64,000 nt of DNA from UBA4877 sp002399285 (GTDB lineage: Bacteria; Bacillota; Thermoanaerobacteria; Thermoanaerobacterales; UBA4877): assembly GCA_036771835.1 (NCBI GenBank), contig DAIPGN010000007.1, forward strand, positions 1-64,000, read 5' to 3'. Under the pieces are notes generated by a model. It saw only the letters and a list, made by a program, of their open reading frames with translations, was not told the origin of the DNA and ran no database searches. A program made the translations under genes and the position numbers. Below are positions 43,016 to 52,682 of the stretch, piece by piece; the stretch's first letter is position 1; each line of letters opens with the position of its first letter.

Positions 43016-44347
43016 ATGAGCCTACAAATACTGACTTTTAAAGGCGGCGTTCATCCTAAATACAACAAGGAGCTTACAAGCGGACTGCCGATAGAAGTTA
43101 TGCCGGCGCCTGAAGAGGTGGCAATACCGCTTTTGCAGCATACCGGAGCACCCTGCGAGCCTCTGGTCGCGGTCGGCGACGAGGTGAAATTGGGGCAAAA
43201 GATCGGCGAGGCCAAGGGCTTTGTTTCCGTACCCGTACATTCCAGCGTATCGGGAAAGGTCAGAGTCATAGAACCGAGGCTGCATCCATCGGGATCGTTT
43301 GTCAATACCGTAGTGATAGAAAATGATAAACTGGATACTCCGGATGAAAATATAAAATCGAGGGGAAGTTTAGACGATCTGACTTCCGACGACATCAAAA
43401 ATATAATTAAAGAGGCAGGGATCGTTGGCATGGGTGGCGCAGCATTTCCCACCCATGTAAAATTATCGCCTCCAACGGACAAAAGGGTGGACACTGTCAT
43501 AATAAACGGCGCCGAGTGCGAGCCCTATCTCACATGTGACCATAGGCTGATGGTGGAATATCCCTCAGAGATCGTCTATGGGCTCAAAGCCATACTTAAA
43601 GCATTAAATGTGGATAGGGGCGTTATCGCCATAGAGGTCAACAAGCCCGATGCCATAGAGGCCGTCGAAAAGGCTGCGGCCGGGGTAAAGGGAGTGGAGG
43701 TAGTCAGATTGGCGGCCAAATACCCGCAGGGCGGTGAAAAACAGCTCATTAAGACGGTGACGGGCAGAGAAGTACCTTCGGGAGGACTTCCCGCGGATGT
43801 CGGGGCAGTGGTCAACAACGTTGGTACGGCCTATGCCATCGCCCGGGCCATAAAAGAGGGTATGCCGCTGGTGGAGCGCGTAGTCACGATAACGGGCCGG
43901 GCCGTGAAGAATCCTAAAAACCTCTCGGTGAGGATAGGGACCATGCTCAGGGATATTTTGGATTACTGCGGCGGCTTTAACGGTGACCCCGGCAAGCTGA
44001 TAACGGGAGGGCCAATGATGGGCGTTACGCAGTATACATTGGAAATACCCGTAATAAAGGGCACTTCCGGCGTACTGGTGCTGCCTGAGGACATGACCAG
44101 GCCGGAAAAGGTCAGGGCATGCACCAAGTGTGCAAAGTGCGTGGAGGTATGTCCCATGAACCTTATGCCGTTATTCATAAGCATGTACGCACTGAACGAC
44201 GATTTTGCCGACGCGGACAAATATCATGCCCTCGACTGTATCGAGTGCGGATGCTGTTCCTATATTTGTCCATGCAAGAGGCCGTTGGTCGAATCGATAA
44301 GGCAGGCAAAGAATGAGATATTATCTAATAGAAGAAAACAAGCTTAA
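43016..44347 (+). CDS. rnfC: Rnf complex subunit RnfC
   Basis: Peripheral subunit (443 residues) of the ferredoxin:NAD+ oxidoreductase that pumps Na+ or H+. The N-terminal part is a barrel-sandwich domain, followed by the NADH/FMN-binding fold (GIVGMGGAAFPTHVKL, INGAECEPYLTCDH) and two 4Fe-4S sites (CTKCAKCVEVCP and CIECGCCSYICP) near the C-terminus. AAGGAG is seven bases before the ATG at 43016. It heads rnfCDGEAB, and no clear -10/-35 pair could be fixed in the 240-base gap upstream. Confidence 0.96.
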   Translation: MSLQILTFKGGVHPKYNKELTSGLPIEVMPAPEEVAIPLLQHTGAPCEPLVAVGDEVKLGQKIGEAKGFVSVPVHSSVSGKVRVIEPRLHPSGSFVNTVVIENDKLDTPDENIKSRGSLDDLTSDDIKNIIKEAGIVGMGGAAFPTHVKLSPPTDKRVDTVIINGAECEPYLTCDHRLMVEYPSEIVYGLKAILKALNVDRGVIAIEVNKPDAIEAVEKAAAGVKGVEVVRLAAKYPQGGEKQLIKTVTGREVPSGGLPADVGAVVNNVGTAYAIARAIKEGMPLVERVVTITGRAVKNPKNLSVRIGTMLRDILDYCGGFNGDPGKLITGGPMMGVTQYTLEIPVIKGTSGVLVLPEDMTRPEKVRACTKCAKCVEVCPMNLMPLFISMYALNDDFADADKYHALDCIECGCCSYICPCKRPLVESIRQAKNEILSNRRKQA

Positions 44348-44358
44348 GGGGGATCAGA

Positions 44359-45357
44359 ATGAATAATCAACTTCTTGTTACATCATCGCCGCATTTCCGT
44401 TCCGATTATAAAATAGAACGCATAATGCTCGACGTTGTCATCGCATTGCTTCCCGCGCTGATTGCGGGAATGGTAGTCTTTGGCGTAAGCGCATTGACGC
44501 TTACCCTCATATCCGTGATATCCGCGGTCCTTACCGAGTATGTAATAGAAAAACTCCTTCACAGGGAAATAACTATAGATGACTTCAGCGCGGTGGTCAC
44601 GGGAATGTTGCTTGCATTTAACCTGCCGCCCACAGTGTCATGGTGGATCCCGGCGGTCGGTTCGTTTTTTGCCATAGCGATAGTAAAGATGTGCTTCGGC
44701 GGTTTGGGCAATAACTTTGTAAATCCTGCCCTTGCGGCAAGAGTATTTCTTTTGGCATCATGGCCGGTGCAAATGACGACGTGGACCATACCCGGAGCCT
44801 CAAGCGCCGGAGCTGCAAATGCCATATCCGCTGCCACGGATGCGATGACTTCGGCCACTCCCCTTGATATACTGAAAGTTGCCGGTACGAGCTCGCAGCT
44901 GCCCAGCCTTTGGTCGATGTTTATCGGCAATATAGGCGGTACCATCGGAGAGACGTCGGCGCTGGCCCTTCTTGTAGGTGCGGCATATCTGCTGTACCGC
45001 GGAGTCATTAATCTAAGAACGCCGCTGTCATTCATAGCGACCGTGGGTCTGATGACATGGATATTTGGACCGGAAGGCATGTTTACCGGACCTTTCATGT
45101 ATCATATATTGGGTGGAGGACTTATACTCGGCGCATTTTTCATGGCTACCGATTATCCCACCTCTCCGGTCACTCCGGTGGGACAGATAATTATGGGCAT
45201 AGGATGCGGTATACTCACCAGCGTGATAAGACTCTGGGGGGGCTACCCCGAGGGAGTATCCTATTCTATACTGCTCATGAACATGGTAACGCCGCTGATA
45301 GACCGGTATACGATGCCGAAGGTATTCGGAACAAGGGGGGCGAAGAAAATTGCCTAA
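44359..45357 (+). CDS. rnfD: Rnf complex subunit RnfD
   Basis: Integral membrane subunit (332 residues) with about nine helices. It begins with LLVTSSPHFRSDYKIERIM, typical of RnfD. The covalent FMN site lies in the S/T-rich loop around DAMTSATPLD; the flavin-linked Thr is in SATP. Its reading frame overlaps the rnfG start by 8 bases. Confidence 0.95.
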   Translation: MNNQLLVTSSPHFRSDYKIERIMLDVVIALLPALIAGMVVFGVSALTLTLISVISAVLTEYVIEKLLHREITIDDFSAVVTGMLLAFNLPPTVSWWIPAVGSFFAIAIVKMCFGGLGNNFVNPALAARVFLLASWPVQMTTWTIPGASSAGAANAISAATDAMTSATPLDILKVAGTSSQLPSLWSMFIGNIGGTIGETSALALLVGAAYLLYRGVINLRTPLSFIATVGLMTWIFGPEGMFTGPFMYHILGGGLILGAFFMATDYPTSPVTPVGQIIMGIGCGILTSVIRLWGGYPEGVSYSILLMNMVTPLIDRYTMPKVFGTRGAKKIA

Positions 45358-45946
45358 GAACGGCGGAATAAAGGAAATAATAGTCACCGGGCTGATACTG
45401 CTGTTGATTGCCGGCGTTGCCGGCGTGTCATTGGGATTCGTAAATGCCGTGACAAAGGGGCCCATTGAGGAGCAGAATAAGATTGCAGAAAATGATGCCA
45501 AACTGGCGGCCTTTCCGCAAGCAGAGCAGTTTAAGCCGGTAGATCCGGCAGAGTGGCAGCCGCTCCTGGAAGGCGATGAAAAGAATATAGTGGAGTCCGT
45601 GGATACGGCCGAGGATGGCGGCAATGTTCTTGGCTTTGTCATAAAAACGGCGCCACAGGGATACGGCGGTCCGGTGGAGATGATAGTCGGCATCACTAAA
45701 GAGGGCAAGCTTACCGGTATAAATATAGTGGACCATTCGGAGACGCCGGGGCTGGGCGCGAAAGCCGCAGATCCCAAATGGCAGGGGCAGTTTAAGGACA
45801 AGCCTGCCGAATCTCCGCTGAGTCTTGTGAAAAACAAAAAGGCTGGTTCCGGAGAGGTAGAGGCGCTTACCGGCGCTACCGTCACGAGTAATGCCGTTAC
45901 AAAGGGCGTAAATGCCGCGATAGATCTTTTCGGTAAATTAAAATAG
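45350..45946 (+). CDS. rnfG: Rnf complex subunit RnfG
   Basis: Subunit of 198 residues with one N-terminal transmembrane helix (IIVTGLILLLIAGVAGVSLGF) and an FMN-binding domain outside the membrane. The covalent flavin attaches to Thr in the SGEVEALTGATVTSNAV stretch (consensus SGATxT). Start TTG overlapping rnfD by 8 bases, with a G-rich SD in the rnfD end. It relays electrons between RnfC/D flavins. Confidence 0.95.
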   Translation: MPKNGGIKEIIVTGLILLLIAGVAGVSLGFVNAVTKGPIEEQNKIAENDAKLAAFPQAEQFKPVDPAEWQPLLEGDEKNIVESVDTAEDGGNVLGFVIKTAPQGYGGPVEMIVGITKEGKLTGINIVDHSETPGLGAKAADPKWQGQFKDKPAESPLSLVKNKKAGSGEVEALTGATVTSNAVTKGVNAAIDLFGKLK

Positions 45947-45961
45947 CAAGGGGGCTGCATG

Positions 45962-46621
45962 ATGGGATATTGGAATGATTTTACCAGGGGCATATGGAGA
46001 GAAAACCCCACTTTTAAAATGGTGATCGGTATCTGTGCTACCTTGGCCGTTAGCAATTCCGTAGTCAACGGTATTGCCATGGGATTTGCCACAACGTTTG
46101 TTTTGGTGGGTTCATGCGTTATAATATCGGCGCTCAGGAATTTTACTCCGGAGAAAATACGCATGCCGATATTTGTCGTTTGCATAGCAACCTTTACCAC
46201 AATAGTTTCGATGATTATGAATGCGTATCTGCTGGATTTATATAATGTAATGAAGCTGTATATCTCGTTGATCGTCGTGAACTGCATAATCATGGCAAGA
46301 GCCGAAGCCTTTGCTTCAAAAAATCCGGTGCCGAACACTTTCTTTGACGCCTTAGGCATGGGCGTGGGCTACACCATGGCTCTGACAATAATAAGCTCGG
46401 TGAGAGAGATAATCGGCAACGGTACGTTCCTGGGCATGCAGGTCATGCCTTCAACTTACCAGCCTGTTCTTCTGATGGTGCTGCCGCCCGGGGCATTTTT
46501 GACCTTGGGTCTGTTGGCCGGTCTTGCAAGATTTATTGACACGAAAGCCGAGGAGAGGAAGAAGGCTTCAAAGGAAGGGGTGGTCGAAGATGCTGGGACA
46601 TCTTCTGATATTACTGGTTAG
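45962..46621 (+). CDS. rnfE: Rnf complex subunit RnfE
   Basis: Polytopic membrane subunit of 219 residues (about six helices), with ENPTFKMVIGICATLAVSNS near the start and a NQR/Rnf-type core. The tail is charged. ATG at 45962 is seven bases after AAGGGGG; an ATG one codon earlier is also possible. Its 3' end overlaps rnfA by 32 bases. Confidence 0.94.
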   Translation: MGYWNDFTRGIWRENPTFKMVIGICATLAVSNSVVNGIAMGFATTFVLVGSCVIISALRNFTPEKIRMPIFVVCIATFTTIVSMIMNAYLLDLYNVMKLYISLIVVNCIIMARAEAFASKNPVPNTFFDALGMGVGYTMALTIISSVREIIGNGTFLGMQVMPSTYQPVLLMVLPPGAFLTLGLLAGLARFIDTKAEERKKASKEGVVEDAGTSSDITG

Positions 46622-47168
46622 CTCGATTTTTGTAGATAATTATCTGCTCTCAAGATTTTTAGGAGAGTGCCCCTTCCTGGGCGTTTCCAAACAGGTCGAG
46701 ACAGCCATGGGAATGAGCGTGGCCGTAATCTTTGTAATGACGATGACGGGCGTGATATCATACGTTACCCAGGTTTATATTCTTAAGCCGCTGGGGCTGG
46801 AATATCTGCAGATCATTGCATTTATAGTCATTATTGCCACATTGGTCCAGTTTACCGAAATGGTCATAAAGAAATCCAGTCCCACACTCTATCAGGCATT
46901 GGGCATTTATCTGCCGCTTATTACGACCAATTGCGCGGTGCTGGGCGTGGCTCTGCTGAACGTCCAGATGGGATATAATCTGATCGATTCCATAGTATAT
47001 AGTTTCGGCTCGGCCGTGGGTTTTTCATTCGCCCTTGTCTCTTATGCGGGTATAAGGGAAAGGCTGGCATTTGCTCCCATTCCCAAGGCATTGGAGGGAT
47101 TTCCTTCTGCACTGATAGGCGCGGGGCTTCTTTCTCTTGCATTTTTGGGATTCCGGGGACTTGTATAA
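46590..47168 (+). CDS. rnfA: Rnf complex subunit RnfA
   Basis: Polytopic membrane subunit of 192 residues (six helices), an inverted homologue of RnfE. The family hallmark FVDNYLLSRFLGECPFLGVS is visible in part near the N-terminus (NYLLSRFLG, CPFLGVS). The frame extends upstream into rnfE, but the ATG at 46590 after GGAAGGGGTGG gives the normal size. With RnfD/E it forms the ion channel. Confidence 0.95.
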   Translation: MLGHLLILLVSSIFVDNYLLSRFLGECPFLGVSKQVETAMGMSVAVIFVMTMTGVISYVTQVYILKPLGLEYLQIIAFIVIIATLVQFTEMVIKKSSPTLYQALGIYLPLITTNCAVLGVALLNVQMGYNLIDSIVYSFGSAVGFSFALVSYAGIRERLAFAPIPKALEGFPSALIGAGLLSLAFLGFRGLV

Positions 47169-47180
47169 GGGGGTTTTAAA

Positions 47181-48005
47181 TTGTTGAGGGATATATTATA
47201 TCCGCTCGCGATCTTGGGCGGAATGGGTTTTTTGTTCGGGGCTATCTTGGCCTATGCGTCTCAGAAGTTCCATGTGGAGGTAAATCCTAAACAGCAGGAG
47301 GTAAGGGACGTGCTGCCCGGGGCCAACTGCGGCGGATGCGGTTTTGCTTCCTGCGACGCCTATGCCCAGGCGGCAGCCGAGGGCAAGGCCGGCACGAACA
47401 GGTGCGTCGTGGGCGGCCGGGCCGTTGCGGAAAAAGTCGCCGCCATCATGGGCACCGAGGTGGTAGAGGTCACAAAAAAGACGGCTCGGGTAATATGCAA
47501 AGGTACGAATGATAATGCCGTAAAAAAATACAAATATCACGGCATCGAAGACTGCAGGGCGGCCAATGCTCTGGCTGGAGGCGACAAGGACTGCCAATAC
47601 GGATGCCTCGGCTTGGGAACATGCGAAAAGGTGTGCCCCTTCGACGCGATACATGTGACTTCCGAGGGCATCGCCCAGTGTGACGAAGAGAAATGTACCG
47701 GCTGCGGCGCCTGCGTGGACGCATGTCCCAAGGACGTAATCAAGCTGATCGACATAAATAAGAGGGTCAGCGTATTCTGCAATAATCACGACAAGGGTAA
47801 AAGGGTAAGGCAGATATGCGGGGTCGGGTGCATAGCGTGCGGCATATGCGTTAGGCAGTGTCCGGAAAATGTGATAGCTATTGATAACGACCTGGCCGTT
47901 ATCAATTATGACGGCTGTACCAATTGTGGGGCATGTATACCCAAGTGTCCACAGAGGACAATATCAAATTTGGATGAGATAATTTCTGAGGTTGCTGTTT
48001 TTTAA
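47181..48005 (+). CDS. rnfB: Rnf complex subunit RnfB
   Basis: Iron-sulfur subunit of 274 residues that takes electrons from ferredoxin. A single N-terminal helix (LAILGGMGFLFGAILAYA) is followed by a 4Fe-4S motif with CGGCGFASCDAYA, then CLGLGTCEKVCP, CTGCGACVDACP, CIACGICVRQCP and CTNCGACIPKCP, giving several clusters. Start TTG at 47181, eight bases after AAGGGGG. It ends the rnf operon before a terminator. Confidence 0.96.
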   Translation: MLRDILYPLAILGGMGFLFGAILAYASQKFHVEVNPKQQEVRDVLPGANCGGCGFASCDAYAQAAAEGKAGTNRCVVGGRAVAEKVAAIMGTEVVEVTKKTARVICKGTNDNAVKKYKYHGIEDCRAANALAGGDKDCQYGCLGLGTCEKVCPFDAIHVTSEGIAQCDEEKCTGCGACVDACPKDVIKLIDINKRVSVFCNNHDKGKRVRQICGVGCIACGICVRQCPENVIAIDNDLAVINYDGCTNCGACIPKCPQRTISNLDEIISEVAVF

Positions 48006-48015
48006 TATTATAATG

Positions 48016-48038
48016 GCGGGGCGATCCCCGCTTTTTTT
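48016..48038 (+). terminator. Intrinsic terminator of the rnf operon
   Basis: A GCGGGG/CCCCGC stem with a 4-base loop followed by seven T. Confidence 0.9.
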
Positions 48039-48057
48039 GTTATAACGGTGAAATACA

Positions 48058-48088
48058 TTGTTAAAAAAACTTTATTATATGATATAAT
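48058..48088 (+). promoter_or_regulatory. Promoter candidate for the Gx transporter-maf-radC-mre block
   Basis: TATAAT (48083-48088) with TTGTTA (48058-48063, 19-bp spacing) or TTAAAA (48061-48066, 16-bp spacing). It lies right after the rnf terminator. Confidence 0.55.
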
Positions 48089-48122
48089 AAAACAGTATCT
48101 ATTTGTAAAAGGATGTCGTAAA

Positions 48123-48653
48123 ATGAAACGCGGTACCTTTAAACTGATATATTTATCCATGCTCATATGCATAGGGCTGGTGCTCCATGTGATCGAAAAC
48201 ATGATACCCATCCCGTTTCTGGCGCCGGGCGCCAAACTCGGCCTGGCCAACATCGCGTCGCTGTTGACGCTGTATGTCTTTGGACTTCCCGATGCACTGC
48301 TCGTGTCAGTATTGAGACCGATCCTAGGTACTCTTCTGGGAGGCTCGGTATCAAGTCTGCTGTTCAGTCTGAGCGGGTCCATTGCCAGCACCCTTGTCAT
48401 GTGGATCGCCATGAAATATTTCGAAAGGTATTTCAGCATGGTCGGTATCAGCATTTTGGGCGCGCTTGCGCACAATGCCGCGCAGACGACCGTCTCGGCA
48501 TTGATCATAAACAATGTCAATATGTATATCTATCTACCCGTATTGAGTCTGTTGAGCCTGGGGACCGGCATCTTTGTGGGCCTGGCCGCCAACGCGGCCA
48601 AGGACGTATTAAAGTCGTCGGCGGAAGCTTCGATCAAAAATTTGAGGGGATGA
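48123..48653 (+). CDS. Gx transporter family membrane protein
   Basis: Membrane protein of 176 residues with about five helices, of the Gx transporter family (once annotated as heptaprenyl diphosphate synthase component I). The hallmark is FLAPGAKLGLANIASLLTLY, part of the Gx-type substrate-binding motif of ECF-like S-components. A transport role is likely but the substrate is unknown. The frame opens earlier, but the promoter lies inside that extension, so the ATG at 48123 is used. The rnf-Gx order is common in Clostridia. Confidence 0.88.
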   Translation: MKRGTFKLIYLSMLICIGLVLHVIENMIPIPFLAPGAKLGLANIASLLTLYVFGLPDALLVSVLRPILGTLLGGSVSSLLFSLSGSIASTLVMWIAMKYFERYFSMVGISILGALAHNAAQTTVSALIINNVNMYIYLPVLSLLSLGTGIFVGLAANAAKDVLKSSAEASIKNLRG

Positions 48654-48660
48654 CGTTAAG

Positions 48661-48915
48661 TTGAGGAAGAATAAAAGCCTATGGTATCTTGCAGCTTTGA
48701 TACTGATCTTTGCTGTGATAGGAAGTTTCCTCGGCGAATTTTTGTCAGGATGGGTACCTTTACTGGGAAGTTCTAAATCCATTGGATTTAAAATACCCAT
48801 TAATTTGGCATTGAATGTGCTGAGCCTTGACTTTTTGCTTTCCGTAAACTTAAGGATCAATCTCATTTCGATTGCAGGCATGTTGTTTGGGGTATACATT
48901 TACTACAAAAGATAA
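48661..48915 (+). CDS. DUF4321 membrane protein
   Basis: Small protein of 84 residues with two hydrophobic segments (LAALILIFAVIGSFLGEFL and LISIAGMLFGVYIYY), matching DUF4321, which typically sits before maf in Clostridia. Start TTG. Function unknown; its constant place near shape genes suggests an envelope role. Confidence 0.8.
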   Translation: MRKNKSLWYLAALILIFAVIGSFLGEFLSGWVPLLGSSKSIGFKIPINLALNVLSLDFLLSVNLRINLISIAGMLFGVYIYYKR

Positions 48916-48983
48916 TCAAAATGTCAGAAGTATATTTTCGATAGAGAAACTTGCCCTGATAACTATAGAATAAAGGTGATAAT

Positions 48984-49571
48984 ATGGCGGATTTCGTGCT
49001 TGCATCTTCCTCTCCGCGCAGGAGAGAACTTCTGATGCAGTTGGGCCTGGACTTTGAAGTAATGCCAAGCAATATAGAAGAAGTACTTAAAGGGGACACG
49101 CCGGGCGAGATGGTTAAAAACCTGTCGCTGGAGAAAACACTGTCCGTTTCGTCCCGCATTTCCGGGAACAAAATCGTCATAGGCGCCGACACCATAGTCT
49201 ATATGGACGGGACAATAATGGGCAAACCGCGGAACGAGGACGATGCGTTCTCAATGCTCAGGAGATTGAGCGGCGGGACGCACGAGGTCTATACCGGCCT
49301 GGCCTTGGTCAATACCTCGACCAAAGAAATTTTATCTGATTTCGAGTGTACCCAGGTCCTTATGAAAGAACTTACGGATGAAGAAATAAGAAATTATATA
49401 AATACAGGCGAACCGAGGGACAAAGCGGGAGCTTATGCCATTCAAGGTAAAGGTTCCCTTATTGTTAAGAGCATTAAAGGATGTTATTATAATGTAGTGG
49501 GTCTTCCGTTGGGCAAACTTAGAGATATGCTTCTGGATTGGGGCGTGGACCTCTTAAGGATGGGAGTGTAA
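48984..49571 (+). CDS. maf: Maf family nucleotide pyrophosphatase
   Basis: House-cleaning pyrophosphatase of 195 residues acting on modified or canonical dTTP/UTP-type nucleotides. Signatures: VLASSSPRRRELL at the N-terminus, IGADTIVYMDG, GKPRNEDDA and DKAGAYAIQGKG. In Bacillus, maf lies next to radC and mreB, as here. Confidence 0.94.
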   Translation: MADFVLASSSPRRRELLMQLGLDFEVMPSNIEEVLKGDTPGEMVKNLSLEKTLSVSSRISGNKIVIGADTIVYMDGTIMGKPRNEDDAFSMLRRLSGGTHEVYTGLALVNTSTKEILSDFECTQVLMKELTDEEIRNYINTGEPRDKAGAYAIQGKGSLIVKSIKGCYYNVVGLPLGKLRDMLLDWGVDLLRMGV

Positions 49572-49574
49572 TAC

Positions 49575-50264
49575 TTGACTGAGTATAACCTTAAGATAAA
49601 AGACCTGCCGGAAGAAGAAAGACCGAGAGAGAGAATGATAAATTATGGGCCGGAAGCGTTATCAAATACGGAGCTTTTGGCAATAATTATAAGGACAGGT
49701 ATAAAGGGTGAGAATGCTCTCACGGTAGCCCAAAACCTAATTTCACAAGAGGGACTTCAAGTACTGATAGACAGCAGTATAGAAGAGCTCTCCGCATTCA
49801 GGGGCATAGGAAAGAGCAAAGCTGTGCTCATAAAGGCCGCGCTGGAGCTCGGAAAGAGATTATACAGCATGCCTCAGAGTAAGAAGTTCACGATCAAATC
49901 ACCTGACGATGTATCAGCGGTATTGATGGGCGAAATGCGCTATTTGAAAAAGGAATATTTTAAAGCAATACTTCTTGACATTAAAAATAACATAATTGCC
50001 GTGGAGAATATCTCCATAGGTAGTCTGAATTCGTCTTTGGTACATCCTAGGGAGATATTTATAGCGGCCATAAAGAAATCAAGCGCCGCCGTGATATTGG
50101 TACATAATCATCCCAGCGGAGATCCGACGCCGAGCAGAGAAGATATTGAAGTCACGGGAAGGATATCGGAGTGCGGCAGTATACTTGGGATAGAGGTATT
50201 GGATCATGTGATCATAGGCGACGGCAGATATTTTAGCTTTAAAGATAAGGGACTAATGAAATAG
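49575..50264 (+). CDS. radC: RadC/DUF2466 JAB-domain protein
   Basis: Protein of 229 residues: an N-terminal HhH-like part (EELSAFRGIGKSKAVLIKA) and a C-terminal JAB/MPN-type metallo-domain with the zinc motif VHNHPSGDPTPSREDI. The cell function is unproven in spite of its name. Start TTG at 49575 after GGGAGTG, 3 bases from maf. Confidence 0.94.
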   Translation: MTEYNLKIKDLPEEERPRERMINYGPEALSNTELLAIIIRTGIKGENALTVAQNLISQEGLQVLIDSSIEELSAFRGIGKSKAVLIKAALELGKRLYSMPQSKKFTIKSPDDVSAVLMGEMRYLKKEYFKAILLDIKNNIIAVENISIGSLNSSLVHPREIFIAAIKKSSAAVILVHNHPSGDPTPSREDIEVTGRISECGSILGIEVLDHVIIGDGRYFSFKDKGLMK

Positions 50265-50279
50265 AGAGGTGTCATATCA

Positions 50280-51290
50280 ATGAGTATATCCAGAGACATA
50301 GGAATTGACCTTGGTACAGCCAATACCTTGGTATTTATAAAGGGCAAGGGGATCATCGTAAGAGAACCATCGGTCGTGGCGATAGAAAGGGTCAGCAATA
50401 AGGTCCTGGCCGTTGGAGCGGAGGCCAAGAGAATGGTGGGCCGTACTCCAGGCAACATCGTTGCCACAAGGCCTATGAGAGATGGGGTAATAGCCGATTT
50501 CGACATAACCGAGTCCATGCTGAAGTACTTTATAGGCAAGGCCAATGCCAAATCGGGCCTGAGAAAACCAAGGGTGATAGTAGGCGTGCCCTCGGGCGTT
50601 ACCGAGGTTGAGGAGAGAGCCGTTGAAGAGGCCACCATGCAGGCGGGCGCCAGGGAAGTTCATCTGGTGGAAGAGCCTATGGCTGCGGCAATAGGCGTGG
50701 GCCTCCCGGTAGAAGAGCCGACCGGCAGCATGATAGTCGATATCGGAGGCGGTACGACCGATGTGGCCATAATCTCATTGGGAGGTATCGTTACCAGCAG
50801 AAACCTGAGGATAGCCGGCGACGAGCTGGATGAATCGATCATTAATTATATCAAAAGGGAATATAACCTGATGATAGGCGAGAGGACGTCGGAGGAAATA
50901 AAGATAACCATCGGCTCCGCTTATCCCAAGGCCAAGGAGGAAACGATGGAGATAAGGGGAAGGGATCTGATGACGGGACTTCCCAAGACATTGAAGATAT
51001 CTTCCACGGAGATAATGGAAGCGATGAAAGAATGTATTGCCTCCATAATAGATGCAATAAAATCCACATTGGAGAAGACCCCTCCCGAACTTGCCGCCGA
51101 TATAATGGACAAGGGAATAATGCTTGCCGGCGGAGGGGCTCTTTTGGACGGGATGGACAAACTTGTAAAGCAGGAAACGGGTATGCCTGTGGAGATCGCC
51201 GAATCACCTCTGGATTGTGTCGCTTTGGGTACGGGAAAAATACTTGAAGAGGTAAATCTCTATAATAGGATATCTAGAGTAACCAGATAG
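50280..51290 (+). CDS. mreB: Rod-shape actin homologue MreB
   Basis: Actin-like filament protein of 336 residues that guides peptidoglycan synthesis. Nucleotide-binding motifs are GIDLGTANTLVF (phosphate 1), DIGGGTTDVAIISLGG (phosphate 2) and LAGGGALLDGMD (adenosine). It starts the mreBCD-mrdA set. SD GAGGTG is upstream. Confidence 0.97.
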   Translation: MSISRDIGIDLGTANTLVFIKGKGIIVREPSVVAIERVSNKVLAVGAEAKRMVGRTPGNIVATRPMRDGVIADFDITESMLKYFIGKANAKSGLRKPRVIVGVPSGVTEVEERAVEEATMQAGAREVHLVEEPMAAAIGVGLPVEEPTGSMIVDIGGGTTDVAIISLGGIVTSRNLRIAGDELDESIINYIKREYNLMIGERTSEEIKITIGSAYPKAKEETMEIRGRDLMTGLPKTLKISSTEIMEAMKECIASIIDAIKSTLEKTPPELAADIMDKGIMLAGGGALLDGMDKLVKQETGMPVEIAESPLDCVALGTGKILEEVNLYNRISRVTR

Positions 51291-51301
51291 GGGGGAGAAT
51301 T

Positions 51302-52165
51302 TTGCCCTGGTGGGGGAAATACAGGGATTATATAATTGTCGGTGCGGTGGTTTTGATTATATTAATATTGATGGGCGTAAATTTCCAAGGCGTGCAGGCA
51401 ATGCCGGGAATGGAGTTTGTCTCCGGGACATTGATAAAACCTGTGAGCAATTCCCTTTATCGAGTCGGCAGTAAAGTTTCTGATTTTTTCTATTTTTTGA
51501 GGAACGTAGGCAGCGTAAGGAGCGAAAACGAGAGATTGACGGCGGTCGAGGAGGATTATGACAGTCTGAAGCTTGAGACGGAGAAGCTGAAACAGGAAAA
51601 CGCAAGGCTTAAAGGCCTCCTCGATTACAAAGAGGCCAGTGCCGATTACGATATGATAGGTGCGAGGGTCATCGGAAAATCCAGTGGAGGATGGTTTGAT
51701 ATCTTTGCGATCGATGTGGGCAAGGACAGCGGCATAGAGGAGGGCATGGCCGTCGTTACTGAAAAGGGGCTCATAGGAACGGTGATCGAGGTCCACGATC
51801 AATGGGCGAAGGTGCTGTCGATCATCGACGAAAACAGCTCCGTGAGCATTCGTATAAACAGGACGGGAGATAACGGGATGCTGCACGGCGATATAGACAT
51901 GAAGGCAAAGGGCCTGGCCAGTGCTATATACCTGCCCATGACTTCCAATATCAAACAGGGCGATGATGCGATAACATCGGGCCTGGGGGGAGTTTTTCCC
52001 GAAGGCATCTACATAGGGAAGGTCTTAAATGTGGAGAACAGTCACGGCGACCTCTATAAGACGGCAATTATCAAGCCTAATGCTGATTTTCAAAGACTTG
52101 AGAACGTCTTAGTGATAAAGACGACTCATCCCAAAATAGATCTTGGAGAGGTAGGCGGCCAATGA
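51302..52165 (+). CDS. mreC: Rod-shape protein MreC
   Basis: Bitopic membrane protein of 287 residues: a helix (IIVGAVVLIILILMGVNF), a coiled coil (ENERLTAVEEDYDSLKLE) and a periplasm-side beta domain with ARVIGKSSGGWFD and GAITSGLGG-like DDAITSGLGGVFPEG. It links MreB to PBP2. Start TTG. Its stop overlaps mreD by 4 bases. Confidence 0.95.
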   Translation: MPWWGKYRDYIIVGAVVLIILILMGVNFQGVQAMPGMEFVSGTLIKPVSNSLYRVGSKVSDFFYFLRNVGSVRSENERLTAVEEDYDSLKLETEKLKQENARLKGLLDYKEASADYDMIGARVIGKSSGGWFDIFAIDVGKDSGIEEGMAVVTEKGLIGTVIEVHDQWAKVLSIIDENSSVSIRINRTGDNGMLHGDIDMKAKGLASAIYLPMTSNIKQGDDAITSGLGGVFPEGIYIGKVLNVENSHGDLYKTAIIKPNADFQRLENVLVIKTTHPKIDLGEVGGQ

Positions 52166-52671
52166 GGAGATATTTGATAATACTGCTCATTTTGATACTG
52201 CTTTTTATAGTGCAGACCGCCATATTGCCATTTCTCACAATATATAATATCTCTCCTGATATTCTGCTCATTTTCATAACGGCGTATTCAATACTGAACG
52301 GTCAATGGGAAGGTATGATATGCGGCATCGTTGCAGGCGCGTTGATGGACGTGTTTTACAGCCCTGTCTACGGCATTTACAGCATAGTTTATACTACCAT
52401 TGGTTTTCTTGTGGGCAGATTCAGCAAAAACATCTTTAAAGAGAATTCCTTTGCGGCGCTGCTGTTTACGATAATGGGCAGCGTATATAAGGGCATTTTG
52501 ATAGTGATCTTCAAAGCCGTGCTGTCCTATAAGACGGACATATGGATGTCATTTTTAGCTCTGTCACTTCCAGAAGCTCTTTTAAACGGGATCATTATTT
52601 TCCTGACGTATGATTATTTAATAAGACTAAATGATCATACGCTGCTCAAAAAGAATAAAACGATATTTTAA
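52162..52671 (+). CDS. mreD: Rod-shape protein MreD
   Basis: Polytopic protein of 169 residues with about five helices; DILLIFITAYSILNGQWEG and AGALMDVFYSPVYGIYSI fit MreD. ATGA overlap with mreC shows coupling. Confidence 0.92.
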   Translation: MRRYLIILLILILLFIVQTAILPFLTIYNISPDILLIFITAYSILNGQWEGMICGIVAGALMDVFYSPVYGIYSIVYTTIGFLVGRFSKNIFKENSFAALLFTIMGSVYKGILIVIFKAVLSYKTDIWMSFLALSLPEALLNGIIIFLTYDYLIRLNDHTLLKKNKTIF

Positions 52672-52682
52672 GGAATGATTTT

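Noticed and set aside
46590..46621. RnfE/RnfA overlap as a frameshift
   Set aside because: Both proteins are full length with normal motifs; overlaps are common in rnf operons.
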